NCBI GenBank assembly: GCA_014058105.1
Contig: JACGCM010002194.1
Span: 599,939-663,938 of the forward strand
Source of the DNA: Kingdonia uniflora
Taxonomy: Eukaryota; Streptophyta; Magnoliopsida; Ranunculales; Circaeasteraceae
DNA length: 64,000 nucleotides
Direction of reading: 5' to 3'
Part shown: positions 1-11,739 of the stretch, piece after piece
Layout of the letters: the number at the start of each line of letters is the position of its first letter
Numbering within the stretch: the first letter of the stretch is position 1
The notes under the pieces: model-generated
Told to the model about the DNA's origin: nothing
The model's database searches: none
Seen by the model: only the letters and a program-made list of their open reading frames with translations
Translations under genes and position numbers: made by a program

Positions 1-1824
1 CAATATTCCCATTTTGGTTTGTTGCAAAGGGAACATTGCCATAGTAGACAACACTTTAGCTGATGGACCCTCTTGAACCGGTCGTACCAACAACACAAAA
101 ATGTTACTCCAATTAACCAACCTCTTCACCTGAGCCGCCGTTACTAAATTATTTGTGGTAGCATGCTCCTTTCAAGTATTGATAGGAATCTCCTTTTCCT
201 CCTTCACAAGATGATACTTACGATCGAGCTCTACGGTAATAAATAACATCTCGATCCTAAAGATAAGGACTACCCAAGATGACTTGATATACATCCAAAG
301 GAACCACCTCACACGTCACCTCCTTAATAAACAATTCAGGGATTGTAAACTTGAGCGTACACTACTTTGTGATCTTTAACTCTACGTCTTTCTGAATCAA
401 CCCCTAACCATACGACTTAGGATAGGCCATAGTAAGCAAACCCGTCTTCCTCACCAATGCCTTAGAGATCAAATTTGTCTAACTACTCGGATCAATGATG
501 ACTTTTTCTAAGCTCTGCTTCACCTGAATACTGACCTGGAAATGTTCTTCCCGACTCACCTCCTTGGTAGCCATAGTTTACTTAAATATAAGAGTATGCT
601 TAGGATTCAGTTTATCTAAATCCAGGAGATCAACAACCACTACGGCTAGTACACATTTCTTTCTTTTACTCTTCTCCTCCTTCAGCCTAAATTTTGGGTC
701 AAGTTTCCAACATTTATCTGAAATATGCCCATTTGCCTTATAATAACAAAAAGAATTCCCCTTGGATGAAAACCCCTCTCCTTTGGACTCCCCCTTGTGC
801 TTATTCTTCTAACTAGACTTGTACCCCGACTTGGTCTTATTGTTTTTCTTGTCACTCTTCATGTACTTGCCTTTAATGACAATTGCCTTCACGGTAGTGT
901 CTTCGACATTTCCACAATAAAGAGCTTCATCTCCCTTTTAATGGACTCTAACAACCCCCCCCCCCCCCCCCCCCGTGTACTTCATGAACACCTCATACTT
1001 GTCCACATCGATGTTTGAAACCAAATCTTGGTTATGAAACTCTGCAGTGAACTCTTGTATGGATTACCCATGCTTTTGGCGCGAATAATGCTATTTGAAC
1101 CATATCTCCTACTCATTCCCAATTGGATAAAACTGCTTCATAACCAACACCTTAAATTCTTTCCAACACAAGTTTTCTACAAAGTGACATTTCTTATAAG
1201 ACTTTCACCATATGTTGAGAAATAAATTTCAATGTTGAGAAATAAATTTCAATGCTTTTGGTGCATGACTTACGAATTTCAATGTTGAGAAATAAATTTT
1301 ATGAGCATTCAAATATTCATATACTAAAAAGTAGGTCTCTAACCTATCTAATTAGTTATCCAATTTTTCAGCATCGATTGACCTGTTGAATACTGGAATT
1401 TAAATTTTAAAATCAATACGAAGATTACCCATTAGATTCATGGACTTACCAATAATCGATTTTTCCTCCACAAATTCAGGATCATTAGAATCTCTATCTT
1501 CCTCCTCGTTACCCTTGTCCTTCTCCTCCACTGCAACTCCTTTCTTCATCTTGCGCTCTTGTCACTTTGTCAAAGTGGATACTTTAGCGAGGTTCGTGAG
1601 AGATAATTGTTTTACCAACTCCCCTAGTATAGTAATTATGTCAAAAACATAATTTTCATGCTTCGTGAGTATATCTTATGAATCGCCTATCTGTGAATTT
1701 ACGTTCTTCTTTTAGTTATGTTTTCTGTGAATCTATAACAGACTCATAGGGCTCTCCTTCGTTTGCTTTAGTCGGTCACATGTGGAGACCATAAACCAAT
1801 ACCTATGAGAATTGTAATCCAAAA
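1..1824 (-). pseudogene. Ty3-type gag and protease remnant (element H)
   Basis: Read on the minus strand, 1030-1440 gives a plant Ty3-type gag core (words like KEFKVLVMKQFYPIGNE). At 710-748 there is a nucleocapsid zinc knuckle in which two of the three cysteines are lost: FCYYKANGHISDKC keeps only His and the last Cys. Around 480-505 a pepsin-like protease motif remains as IDPSS, where the family has D-[ST]-G-[AS]-S, followed by a stop and TNLIS. Further left, words such as VILGSPYL and PSAKVLSTMAMF continue the polyprotein to the window edge. Stops and frameshifts occur throughout, so this is a dead copy. Gag and protease were inferred from the order zinc knuckle, then DxxS motif, next to a methionine-type PBS. 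The lineage (chromovirus-like) is less certain than the superfamily. Confidence 0.75.
955..974. repeat. Poly-C run of 20
   Basis: Twenty consecutive cytosines interrupt the gag reading frame of element H. Runs this long are prone to length errors in sequencing and to slippage in vivo, so the exact length and the local frame are unreliable. Confidence 0.9.
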
Positions 1825-1834
1825 TCTGATACCA
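1825..1834 (-). other. Primer-binding site, initiator Met-tRNA type (element H)
   Basis: The minus strand reads TGGTATCAGA, the usual plant retrotransposon PBS complementary to the 3' end of initiator methionine tRNA. It lies between the gag relic (lower coordinates) and an LTR-like stretch (higher coordinates), as expected for a minus-strand element. Confidence 0.8.
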
Positions 1835-1835
1835 C

Positions 1836-2205
1836 TTAATCCGCAATCGAATTAGAAATTAATCTTAAATAATAATTAACAAAAAAACAAACGATTTGGC
1901 GAGATAATTTCTTAATAGGAACTTCTATGGCTTAATTGGATTGATTATAATAAATTACTCCTCATACCCTAATTTCTAGATTAAAACTTGAATGATCTTC
2001 ATATTGCCCAGCCTTGCCCTTTTATGAAGGTTACAAGTTTCCTAGTTATAATATTTGATAAAATTTTCCTTAAACGCACTAAAAATAAAAATAGTCAGGA
2101 TTGTCGTTTGAATGAACCCATAAGTTGTTCGAACGGCTTTACCAATTATGAGGGTATTAATTGTTGATTATGCTGATTATGGGATCATTAATGCCCCTTT
2201 AAGTA
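1836..2205 (-). repeat. 5' LTR-like segment of element H
   Basis: This stretch directly abuts the PBS and shows no coding. On the minus strand there is a TATA-like CATAAAAGGG at about 2018-2027, and upstream of it two imperfect palindromes of the GTCGTTCGAACGA type (2103-2116 and 2124-2137). The outer LTR border is not visible: the sequence runs into a poly-G tract at 2210. No second LTR was found in the window. Confidence 0.55.
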
Positions 2206-2209
2206 CAAC

Positions 2210-2224
2210 GGGGGGGGGGGGGGG
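2210..2224. repeat. Poly-G run of 15
   Basis: Fifteen consecutive guanines lie at the apparent boundary between the LTR of element H and the Tat-type relic to its right. The length may be unreliable. Confidence 0.9.
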
Positions 2225-3317
2225 TTTAGGATTGGATCACCCTTTCCTTAACTCCTTTTCATCTTCTTCATCAGAACGTGTTTGCCATTGCTGAAGTGGG
2301 ATGAAGACGCGCTATCAAAAGCAAGTAGATGATCACAAGGAGCTGGTAGAAGCTAAGGTGACCGAGCTAACCTAGAAGTTCTTTGGACGAAGGGACATGA
2401 GGGCCCCACTACCTGGCCTGGTGGACTTGGACAGGGAGGAGCTGACTGAACCTGAATGAAAGGAGGCTAAGTCATTCATGTTCTGGTAAAAGATGTTCCA
2501 ACATCACCTCATGACCGTGACTAAACTCTCGGTGGCGTTGCAAGTTCTGGCATGGCGACTGGTGGAAGCAAAGGGTGGTGGTAATGGTAGTGGTTCATGG
2601 TATTAGAAGAATTACGCTGGCTATAAGTGATGAAGCTTGGGTGTTTCTTCCTCTTCTGTTATTTTTTTGTTTTTTTTTCTCTCTTTTTGTTTTTTGAATA
2701 TTCCTGTGTATGTCTTTTCCTTGATTGAATATTGATTGTAGAATGTAACTGGTAGTTTATTTTGTAAAAATGGTTGAAGGGTAAAATTGTGTAGCCAATG
2801 TATGAGGAAAAACTGGTTGCATGTCGAAGGTACGCAAATTAGGCTCTCGAGTATAAGGTAAAATGCGAGGGAACGAAACGACGGGGAACAAGGATGAAAA
2901 ATGAGGACGAAGGTAAAAAAACTAAACTAAAATAAGTCGAACGGTTTGAGTTACTTCGAGGGTAATTGTTTATTAAAAAAATGATCACGATTGTTTGGAT
3001 TTGAAATCGAATGGGATTGATTATATCGATTCAAAATTGAATAGGCTCGATTGTTCTTTCTAGTACGCCGATTTATTTGGTGCGCGGAGTTACTTCGACT
3101 GCAGTGATCTGAAACCTACAATATGCAGGGTTGATACGTGGGGCTGTACGTGTCTTGAGCAGTACAGAGAGTAGACAGTGGTCATATTATGTTTGAATTC
3201 GGAGAGGATTGATTTTCCTTCGTGGCAGCCTCATGTGAGCTCACGTATTGAGGTCCAGACACGATGTATCAGGTATACCTGATATTTATCCTTTGACACA
3301 TAGAAAAAGAAGGTTAT
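2225..3317 (+). other. No gene resolved; degenerate reading frame 2301-2633
   Basis: From an ATG at 2301 the plus strand can be read as MKTRYQKQVDDHKELVEAK and onward to about 2633, with three internal stops. The text is charged and helix-forming and I do not recognise it. A T/C-rich tract follows at 2641-2690. The rest to 3317 shows nothing clear. By position it should be the 3' region of element A, but no LTR matching those of elements B or C was found here. Confidence 0.35.
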
Positions 3318-6090
3318 GTGGATGAGAGAGGTAGTGGTGATTGTTGCTCAATGGTTTGTGTAAGTAGGTTTTTCAGGAGTTTGAAAGGAAAAGTTATGCA
3401 CAAAGCTAAGGAATGTGGGTCGTCGAGGCGTTCATATAGGCGTGAAGTATTTTGTATGAGATGGTTACCTAAAATTATGGAGGAAAGTTGGAGAGGTGAG
3501 AGAGTGGGGTTAGTGGGTGTAATGATGGCGGTTTGGGAAAACTGATAAGCTTTTAGTGTCGTTCATTTAAGAGGAAAGAGAAAGAAAGAAAAAGATTCAT
3601 TCTTACTTGTATTTGTTTGAATAAGAGAGGAGAAGTGTTGAAGCTTTTGACCCAAATTGTTGAAAGATGCCATTGTTTGTTGTTTGGTTGGAGATCCTCA
3701 AAAAGTAGTTGTTTGTAGGTACGTTTGTTTATTGTTCTTGAATTTTTTATGTTACTAGTTTTGAAAATTATTTGTGGTTACAAAAAACTTGGTGTTCGCC
3801 ATTAATGGCGGATGAAGGGTATTTGGGGGAGATGGTAAGATTGGTAGTGGTACAGCATGTTCGAGATCCTTCGAAGCTTGACTTCGAGGTGGTTGGATGG
3901 TTGGAGGGTAGGATAGTATGTGGTTTAACCTTGTGTGATGCCTTCGATTATGGATTTGGGCATGTTCGATGAGAAATACTGAGTCAGTTGCCAATAGTTA
4001 GTGCACTCGAGGCTTTTAACTCAAATATATCGAGCTAACTTATTCCCTCTTATTCTGTAGGGTGTTAATGTGTACCCACGAATCTTCGAAGATGAGGCTA
4101 CTAGACAAGGTCGACGAATTACTGAATGAGCCGGGTACATCTAGTCGAGGGGAGGAGATGAGTAATGATGTTGAGGAGTTGCATATTGTGACTGATGTTC
4201 CTCTGGCGATTATGGAACCCGACATCAATCCGGTAAGATGAAACTGGAGAAGGAAGTGACGAGGAGGAGGATGAGGTGGAGGAAGTCGGAACCAATCCTA
4301 CTGGGGATGAAGGCAATGACGAAGAGAGTGATGATGAGGAAGATGGGGAGGGTGGGAGTGAGCAGGAGGAGGGTGAAGAGATAGAAGATCAGGGCGTCAC
4401 TTTTGCAGATGTCTTCCCGTATGAGCGAGCGAGGCTGGGCCAATTTTTAGTAATATTTAGCCTTGCTGGGACGGGAGTTTTCTTAATTCCATGTGGGCCA
4501 AAGTTTACCCTCGATGATGTTTTGGCTGATGGAATCACGGATTTTCGAGGTCAGATTTGGTTGGGCATATTACTGCCCCTTTGACGTCTTGTGAAGGAGG
4601 TACTAAATTTCTGGGATGTTGTGCCTTGCGAGATGAATGACAATTTTTATGAGATGATGAAAATCATTGGGGCTTTAAATAGTGAGCTGTTAGGCAAAGG
4701 TAGGCCTCTCGTAGATAGCCAAGACATCGTGGCATTTTACTCGAGGAAGGGTAATCTGAAGGCAGGGACATTTCACATACAATGTCATCATGAAAAACCT
4801 TGGTTGTTTGACTTGTACTCGACTGGGCTCTGGTGGGATAAAGATTTGGTGGTGGTGATGGGGCGGTATGAGTACCTCAAGGTGAAGATGATCTTTCTTT
4901 GAAAAATAAGGTTTTTAATTTGTGTAAGTGTTATTTTGACACCTTGTAATGCTTTAATCTTTGAATACGTTGTAATTTTTGAATATGTATATTCTGTAGA
5001 ACCTGTAAGTGGAGTACCGGACAACACTCGACACTACCTAGCCAACCTAATCAACGAGAGTGATGAACAAATAAATAAGGTCTTTCAAAGGTTGAAGCTA
5101 TTGCGGAGGAGAAGGAAGAAGACTGATACCCTTCTCAATGGTCCTTCGAGTTCGGCTGGACCTTCGAAGAAGAGGAAAATGACCATTCTCCCAAAAGCTA
5201 CTAGTGACATGGATTACAATAATTTGATGAGGTTGAAGGCTGCATTTGTGCCCAGGGGTGGGCGTGGGAATACAAGTGTAGGCGCTTTGCCCATCAGAGG
5301 TAGGCAGGTTTCGACCCCCAAGAGTTTCCACTATGAAGTAAGTGCCTATTTCGTCTGAAGCTAGGAGGCTCACAGCAGAACATGTGGATGTTACTCGTGC
5401 TACTGCTGAGTCGATGGCAATTTTGTGCTCGTCTAGCCCCTAAGAATCTGGGCACCGTGCAGATTTGTTATTATGATAGGTAATTCTTGATGGTGTTTAA
5501 AAATCTTCTTATAGGTTGTTGCCTTTAATAATGTTATTGAACGATCAATGGTCTGTTGTTTTTGGTTTAGGCTTGGTTGATTTCATTCAAGAAGGCCCAA
5601 AGGGGATCGAGCTTGAGATTAAAGGCGGCGATGGATGGGGAGGGGCTCTCAAACGGGACAATAATGTCTCTGGACAGTCGGGTAACCGAAGTAGAACACC
5701 AACTATTTTAGTGCCGAGCTGATTCGGCGAAGGAGAATCATGTGTTGGTCAAGCATTGTGATGCGATGGTGGTCGAGCTCGAGGAAAAGCTGAAAGAGAA
5801 CCATGTGAGGATTCAGGCAGACTCTGACTAGGAATGTCTCTCAATTTCATCCCTGAAGAAATTTATCGAAGAGTTGAACAATGATCCAGATACCTTTGAG
5901 CGTTATCCTTCGAAGGTGCCTCTAAGCTCTGGTGGTGATGGCACGGTTCAGGTCGAAGGGGTGGAGATCAGCGTTATGGTAGAGGATTCGACCGTTGAGA
6001 ACGATGTCATTGTTTCAGGTGCTGGTTTGAACTCGAGTGTCGCTGCTACTAAGACCAATGAGGAGGGTCAAAGTAATCCCCTCGTATAAT
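3318..6090 (+). pseudogene. Antisense accessory gene of Tat-type element A (degraded)
   Basis: The open stretches run opposite to the pol genes of the same element. An acidic region (4276-4390, rich in Asp/Glu) is followed by a globular block at 4591-4880, with words such as NDNFYEMMKIIGALNSELL and RPLVDSQDIVAFY. Its end, KPWLFDLYSTGLWWDKDLVVV, aligns by eye with [21 protein letters not shown] in the corresponding gene of element C. A basic Lys/Arg-rich stretch (5098-5190) and a heptad-like C-terminal part (5740-6088, including VVELEEKLKENHVRIQ) complete the same order of parts as in C. Tat-lineage retrotransposons are known to carry an extra ORF in antisense between pol and the 3' LTR, often assigned to the 'putative gypsy type transposon' family (PF04195); I assign it on layout and resemblance. 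Several stops and frameshifts break it, and its biochemical function is unknown. Confidence 0.6.
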
Positions 6091-6599
6091 TAGTTTTTTT
6101 TGTTGGTGTGAGGAATAGTGGCAACTGATTAGCTCGGGTTTGGAGCTTGTTGAAACTAGCTTCTTGTTACAGTTGTATTTTGACTTTGTTCAATCATTGC
6201 TGTTTGGCCTTTTTCTTCTATCTAAAAATGAACTGATTAAAGTCCTATGCTGTCTTATTAAATTGTGTTGAGTATAGTGGAAACTGGGACACATTTCGTG
6301 GTTGCCCCCAGGTATTTCTATTCTCGGGTTTGATCCTAAATGAAACTTGACATGGTTAGCCCGGAGCCCCAAGTGTTTGATCCTTCAACTATTCATGCCA
6401 CTTGGATTTGCCCAAATCAGGAATCTTAAAAAACTTTGTTGTCACCCCCAAGTATCAGTCGGGTCGAAGGGTTGACTTGATACTTTGGTTTGACCAACTC
6501 AAGAAGTTCATGGAGATGCAATATTAAAGATGGAATGGTAAAAAGATAGTTGTAAATAAGATCTTATTATTGATTCATGATATTTCGGTTACAACTGTT
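6091..6599. other. Non-coding spacer between antisense gene and pol of element A
   Basis: There are stops in all frames apart from short chance ORFs. The stretch lies between the end of the plus-strand accessory gene and the C-terminal end of the minus-strand integrase. No tandem array like that in element C is present here. Confidence 0.5.
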
Positions 6600-7780
6600 A
6601 TAGGAGACTAACTGCATCGTGTTCCAGGGATTGGGCAAGGGTTTTTCCTCTTTTGTCATGAGGTAGTAGGATCCTTTGTCTATTTGGTCATAAATGGCAT
6701 ATAGTACTTCTCAAGATTCAACCAATTTACCTGCATTTTGAGGTTTCGAGGATGGGGTGACTCTTCAAAGGACCAAATTGCCAATGGCGAAGTTTCAAGG
6801 ATGAACCTTTTTGTTGTATAACTTTTCTAGTGAAATATGGTAACGACCAAGATTATCCAGGGATCGGTCTCGGGTTCGTCTATCCTTAGTATGTTGCATG
6901 CAAGTTGAAGCTTATTTTCTTCATCTTGGAGTTCGGGGTCTCTTGTAGGGACCTCAAACTGATTTGGTAGGACGACTTCGGTTCCGCATCCCAGCGGAAG
7001 AGAATTGCAGCCCGTCGCCTTTCTTGTTGTTGTGTGATAAGCCCAGAGGACGCGTTATATCTCTTGAACCTATCGTCCCTTCTTGTTATTATCACGCTTT
7101 TTAAGACCATCGACAATGGTTTTGCTGATGGCTTAGGCCTGGCCATTGCCTTAAGGGTAATAAGGCGTATAGGGAGAAAAGATGATATACTTTTTTAAGA
7201 ATGTTTTGGCCTTCTTGCCCAAGAACTGTGGTTCATTTTTGCATCAGATCATATGAGGGCATCCGAATCATGTAATTATGCTTTCCTATAGGAACTTAAT
7301 TACTTCTTCATCTCTTATTCTACATAACGGTACTGTTTCGACCCACTTGGTAAAGTAGTCCGTGGCGACGAGGAAGAGTTCTCTTTTACCTGAAGCTTTT
7401 GGGAATGGGCCCACCAGGTCAATGGCCCATCGTTTAAAAGGCGACAAATCATGGCTGCAGTGAAGATCTTGTGAGGGGCTCTTGAAGTTATGTCTGTGTC
7501 GCTGACACTTATCGTAATGTTTTGCATATCTTTGACCTTTTTTTTCATGTTCGGCCAGAATAGTCTATGTGTTATCGCGCGTAGCGCCATGGAACTGCAT
7601 GTGGTATGTGCGCCGCAGCTACCTTCGTGCAATTCTGTGATGATGGTGGTAGCTTCTTGATGGGATATACATTTGAGATGTACCCCATTTGGGGTTCTCC
7701 GGTCTAAGCTGCCTTTGAGGATAGTATACCTTCGGCAGTTCTCCAATAATGCACGTTTTCCCTTCAGGTTGGTAGGTAAG
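6600..7780 (-). pseudogene. Integrase of Tat-type element A (degraded)
   Basis: Order on the minus strand: an H2C2-type zinc-binding region at 7550-7746 (RTPNGVHLKCISHQEATT, then HEGSCGAHTT and LFWPNMKKKVKDM), the catalytic core (WAIDLVGPFPKASGKRELF around 7400; ATDYFTKWVE), then C-terminal words such as EVLYAIYDQIDKGSYYLM near 6650-6720. The active site is gone. The second catalytic Asp region reads CKNEPQF where the family has DNGPQF or similar, and the Glu in the NGQAEA motif is a TAA stop (NGQA, stop, AISKTI, at about 7136-7150). Several frameshifts are present. The family inserts retrotransposon DNA into the genome; this copy cannot. Confidence 0.85.
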
Positions 7781-8625
7781 GTTTTGTTGTCAAAAATACG
7801 CTAGAAAAGGGGTGCGCCATTTTTCGAGATCGATACTCTCACCCCCAGTATTGATGGTATTAATTTCTATCGGGTCAATACTTGGGCGTTCGAGTACTTC
7901 GATATTGAGCTTTCACGGTTCGAACTGGCCTAATATTGCTGTAATGTAGGCTAGAGCGTCGGCGTGTCTGTTCTCGCCTCGAGGGTAATGTGTTATTGCA
8001 GATTTTTTAGGGAAACGATCCATGCGTTGACGAACGAGCTCTACGTATTCTGTCATTCGACCGTTCACCTGATTTTTGTCGGTGTAATGTCATTAGACCA
8101 TCTGAGAGTCAATGAAGACAGCTAGCTTGGGGACGCCCAGCTCGAAGTCCATATCGAGGTCATGGATTAGAGCTTCATATTCGGCTTTGTTGTTGGTACA
8201 CTTAAGGTTCAGCTTGATTGCCTATTCTAAATGATCGTTGGATGGGGTGATTAGTACGATACCTATACCAGAACCATTTGGGTCTGCAGAGCCATCTGTG
8301 AATAGTCTTCATCCTAAATTTGGGTTCCATGGGTAATTTTGCTCGGTTTGTTCATCTGAAATTTTATCTTCGCGATCTTCCTATTTGGCGTCTTCGATTA
8401 GTAAAATGGCTAGAAAATCAGTAACTGCTTGGCTATTATAGGATATCTGCTTTTCGAAGGTGATGTCGTGTTTGCCAAGATAGATGTACCATTGTTATAC
8501 TCGTCTAGATTTTTCTTTTCTTATGAGGACTTCTTGAAGGGGATAACTCATGATCACCCTTACTCGATGTGCATAGAAGTAGGATTTGAGCTTTCTAGAA
8601 GTATAGACGAGGGTAAGTAGATGTT
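7781..8625 (-). pseudogene. RNase H region of element A, with the second RNase H of Tat elements
   Basis: At 7925-8310 the minus strand carries a fairly complete RNase H fold sequence: GSGIGIVLITPSNDHL, then NNKAEYEALIHDLDMDFELG, LAVFIDSQMV and ending in HYPRGENRHADALAYI. The conserved acidic positions (Glu in AEYEA, Asp in FIDSQ, Asp in HADAL) are visible. Known Tat-lineage elements carry such an additional RNase H downstream of the normal RT-linked one, which supports the Tat assignment. The first RNase H should lie at about 8350-8625 but is badly eroded. Stops and at least one frameshift are present. Confidence 0.75.
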
Positions 8626-9474
8626 TTTCAAGTTTTGTATATCTAGTTTTAGCTGGGGTCAAGGTTTTGCAGATAAAGTATATTGGTTTTCAATGCCTTG
8701 ATTAGTTCGTATAAGGACCGAACTTAGAGATTTGTCTATTACTTCGAGGTAGAGGGACAGTAATTTACCTTCGACCGAGGTACTCAATACTGGTGGTTGC
8801 CCGAGGTAAGTCTTAAGCTCGTAGAAAGCTTGTTCACATTCCAGGGTCTAATTGATGTATGGGTTTTCCTTCTTGGTTTTGTTGGCTCCTTGATCCTTGA
8901 AGAGAGAAAATAACCAAGCGCATTTGTTTGAGGATTTGGAAATTAATCAATTAAGCGCTGTAATTTTGCCTGAGACCTTCTGCAAGTCTTTCTTTGTTTG
9001 GGGAGATGGCATATTGACCAGGGCTCAGATTTATATAGGTTTGGTCTGAACCTCTTTTACTAAAGAGGCGGTTGAGGACTTTCCTTGAAGAAATACCGAA
9101 CTGGCACTTATCAGGGTTTAACTTTATTTTGTATAAACAAAGGATTGAAAGGACTTCGGTTAGGTCTTGGATATGGGTTTTTTTGGAAATTTTTGCATAG
9201 CATGTCGTCGATGTAAACTTCGACTGACTTGCGTAACAATGGTTTAAACATGGTGGTAACCAAACGCTGTGCCGACATTTTTAAGCCCAAAGGGCATGAT
9301 GCTGAAACAATATAGCCCTTGTTTAGTAATAAAAAATCTTTTGATTTGACCTTCAGAGAGAAGGGATACCTGATTATAACTTTATGTGATATCCAACATC
9401 GAGAGGCGCTCGTGTCCAGTTGTGGCATCGAGGAGCACTACGATAATGGGGAGGGGAAAACTATCTTTTGAGGT
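8626..9474 (-). pseudogene. Reverse transcriptase of element A (truncated)
   Basis: The minus strand shows Ty3-type RT words in order: KDSFPLP and DATTGHERLSMLD (9410-9470), PLGLK (9290), QRLVTTMFKPLLRKSVEVY, then the polymerase motif YIDDM at about 9195-9210. The catalytic aspartates are intact, but the frame is broken between the blocks. The N-terminal third of RT, and protease and gag, are missing: at about 9475 the sequence switches to the LTR of element B in the opposite orientation. Copy A is therefore truncated at this junction. Confidence 0.85.
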
Positions 9475-9953
9475 ATTGTAGTAGTATATATTCCCCAGAT
9501 TCGACAAGGAGAGGCTAGCAGAACTTAGTCGAAGATATTCTATCATTCGAGAAGACGTTATATCTGCAATTGTAGATCTTGACCCATTACAGTAGCCGAT
9601 ACGCTTGGTCAAATAAAGCCGTTACAGGAAGATCCGCAAAGTTTGCCCACTGCCTACTGAAATAGGAAACCATTTATTTTTTAACTGCCTGTATCCATTA
9701 TTAATATAGGCAGAGCATATGTTAATCCGATCGGTGATTCTACTATTTATCTATCACTCACATTGTTATTATTCACCAACAATTGTAATAACTAGCAATT
9801 ATTGGATTTTATTACTAAATCCTCTTCAAGGTTGTGGTTTTTCTCAGGTTTTACTGAGTTTCCACATAAAATCTAGTGTGTGTTGGTATTGAATTGCAAT
9901 CTCCTTACATAAAGTATTGACGATGTTTACCATCTGTAAAATACGCCATTATA
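9475..9953 (+). repeat. 5' LTR of Tat-type element B (left part missing)
   Basis: From about 9478 the plus strand reads ATTCCCCAGATTCGACAAG, then GATCCGCAAAGTTTGCCCAC, then TTTCCACATAAAATCTAGTG, and ends AAAATACGCCATTATA just before the PBS. The same words in the same order occur on the minus strand of the LTR of element C (55353 onward), so both belong to one LTR family. The expected terminal CA is TA here, a single C-to-T change. The LTR's 5' part is missing, because the A/B junction falls at about 9475. Confidence 0.8.
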
Positions 9954-9954
9954 A

Positions 9955-9971
9955 TTGGCGCCGTCTATAGG
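9955..9971 (+). other. PBS region of element B
   Basis: TTGGCGCCGTCTATAGG follows the LTR end by one base. TTGGCGCCGTCT followed by gag about 50 nt later is the standard leader of plant Tat/Retand-type elements. Confidence 0.8.
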
Positions 9972-10015
9972 AATACTACATTTTTTCTTTACTAACTGTG
10001 ATTTTAGACAGTCCT

Positions 10016-11650
10016 ATGACAAATATAAGCCTCAAAATTGTCTCTAGTACTGAGAGGAACCACGAGGTCAACCCCATACCTGCCTTTTCCAAAAGCCATC
10101 AATCTGCACAATGCCGTGGTCGAACTTCAAAAGAAGATGGAATCTGACAGGGTCCTGCGGCTCGAATATCAGCGAATCCACGCCCAAGTTCTTCAAGTCG
10201 AAAGAGATGAGAAGAGGAAAGCCCTGGAACAGCAGAGCCAAACCTATCAGAAAAAATGGAAAATTTACGAAGACATCAAGATCGATTCATTGTCCATCAA
10301 GCGTCACCTCCCTAAGCCCGAAGTGATCATCGATCCAGAGCTACTCAGAGAGAGAACTTTCCAATAGAAGAACGAATTCAAACTTCTAGATCTCGATCAT
10401 GGAACCCATATAGAGCTTCTTGACACTTTGGTCTTACTTTATCTGCATCGACCACCCAAGGAAGTCGACGAACACGTAATCTGACCCCACCACCTCTTGT
10501 GAGGTGACTAGTGAGAGAGCAATTGAAACCTGAAGGACAAGGAGACTTTGATCATCAAGTTGCAGCCACACTAAATAATCTTCAGCAGTTTTTCACATTA
10601 GATGATTTGAACAACATGATCCAGGTTATACATTATGACAATCCAAGCTAAAGATTTGTTCTCGATAGAATCGAGACAAACCTCATTTCCCCTCATCTCG
10701 AAGTCATGCCAATTCCACACTATTTTCACATGCCGAAGTTTCATTATTATGCCGGACTCGCTGATCCTCTTACCCACATCTGCCACTTCAAAGTAGCAGT
10801 TGGTTTGTACTCAAAACTCGATCGCATGTTATGTCGGCTATTTAATATGAGCCTTAAGGAAGAACCTCTCAGATGGTTTCGTACTATTCCCGAAGGTTCG
10901 ATAACTAGTTTTAGCTAGTTGCAACGGCTTTTTGAGTCAGCCTATGCGCATGCTAAGGAGCAGGAAATAACAGTCGACTCATTCTTTTTCGAGCAAGGTG
11001 TAAAACCTTAGTTAGCCCTCCACATCGATTATAAAGTTTGAGAAGAACTTATCCTCTACAAACCTAAGACAGTTGCAGAAATGATCGATGTTGTCAATAA
11101 CTACATCAAACTTGAGCGATCCAAGAAAGATAAAATGAAAAATCCTTATTCATTCATTCATACCAATGATGCGTTCTCATCGCCACACCCAAGGATAACG
11201 AGTAATGTTTCTACTAAATTTCGAGGATAGACCACCGACAACGTCAAGAAGAGAGACGGGAAAATAGATAGACCCATCCTAGTTTTGCCTCCTATGACGA
11301 CCACACTCTCCCCCATTTTATCAGCAATAAAGGGAGATGACTTGTTTCGAGAAGCACAAACAATTCCTGATATACCGAACAAACCCTTATTCCAGTATCA
11401 TAATTTCCATAGTCATGAGACTGACAATTGCTACCCTCTGATACGCATCTTCCATCGCATTTTCCTCGCAGGAAGACTCCATGAGTACGTAGTTGATGTC
11501 TAGAAATTTCTCGAAGAAGAAACGAAAAATAAGGAAGTCAAACAAGAGAAGGACAAGGTCAAACTCGCCATCTTTATGCGATCAAAATTGAGAAGGGAAA
11601 GAAGAGAAAGAAAGATGACAGAATCACATCCTGCTGCAAGATGACATCAT
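10016..11650 (+). pseudogene. Gag of Tat-type element B (degraded)
   Basis: A start codon at 10016 fits the usual distance from the PBS. The Tat-type gag core is visible at 10600-11130: MPKFHYYAGLADPLTHI, then MSLKEEPLRWFRTIPEGSI, LFESAYAHAKEQEI and TVAEMIDVVNNYIKLE. The nucleocapsid region survives as FQYHNFHSHETDNCYPL (11389-11440), where the first Cys of the family's C-x2-[YFH]HN...H...C pattern is Gln. Gag would form the particle that packages the RNA. Stops are frequent (for example at 10916 and 11011), so no full product can be made. Confidence 0.8.
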
Positions 11651-11739
11651 TAAAAATTTTTGTTAAAAATCTACCCAGCTTCAGCAAAGCCAAGCGTCCA
11701 TAACATATTTCCTTCGAAGACTGTAATACCAGACATGTC

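Noticed and set aside
955..2224. Poly-C and poly-G runs as regulatory or quadruplex elements
   Set aside because: Single homopolymers of uncertain length in decayed sequence; slippage is the simplest explanation.
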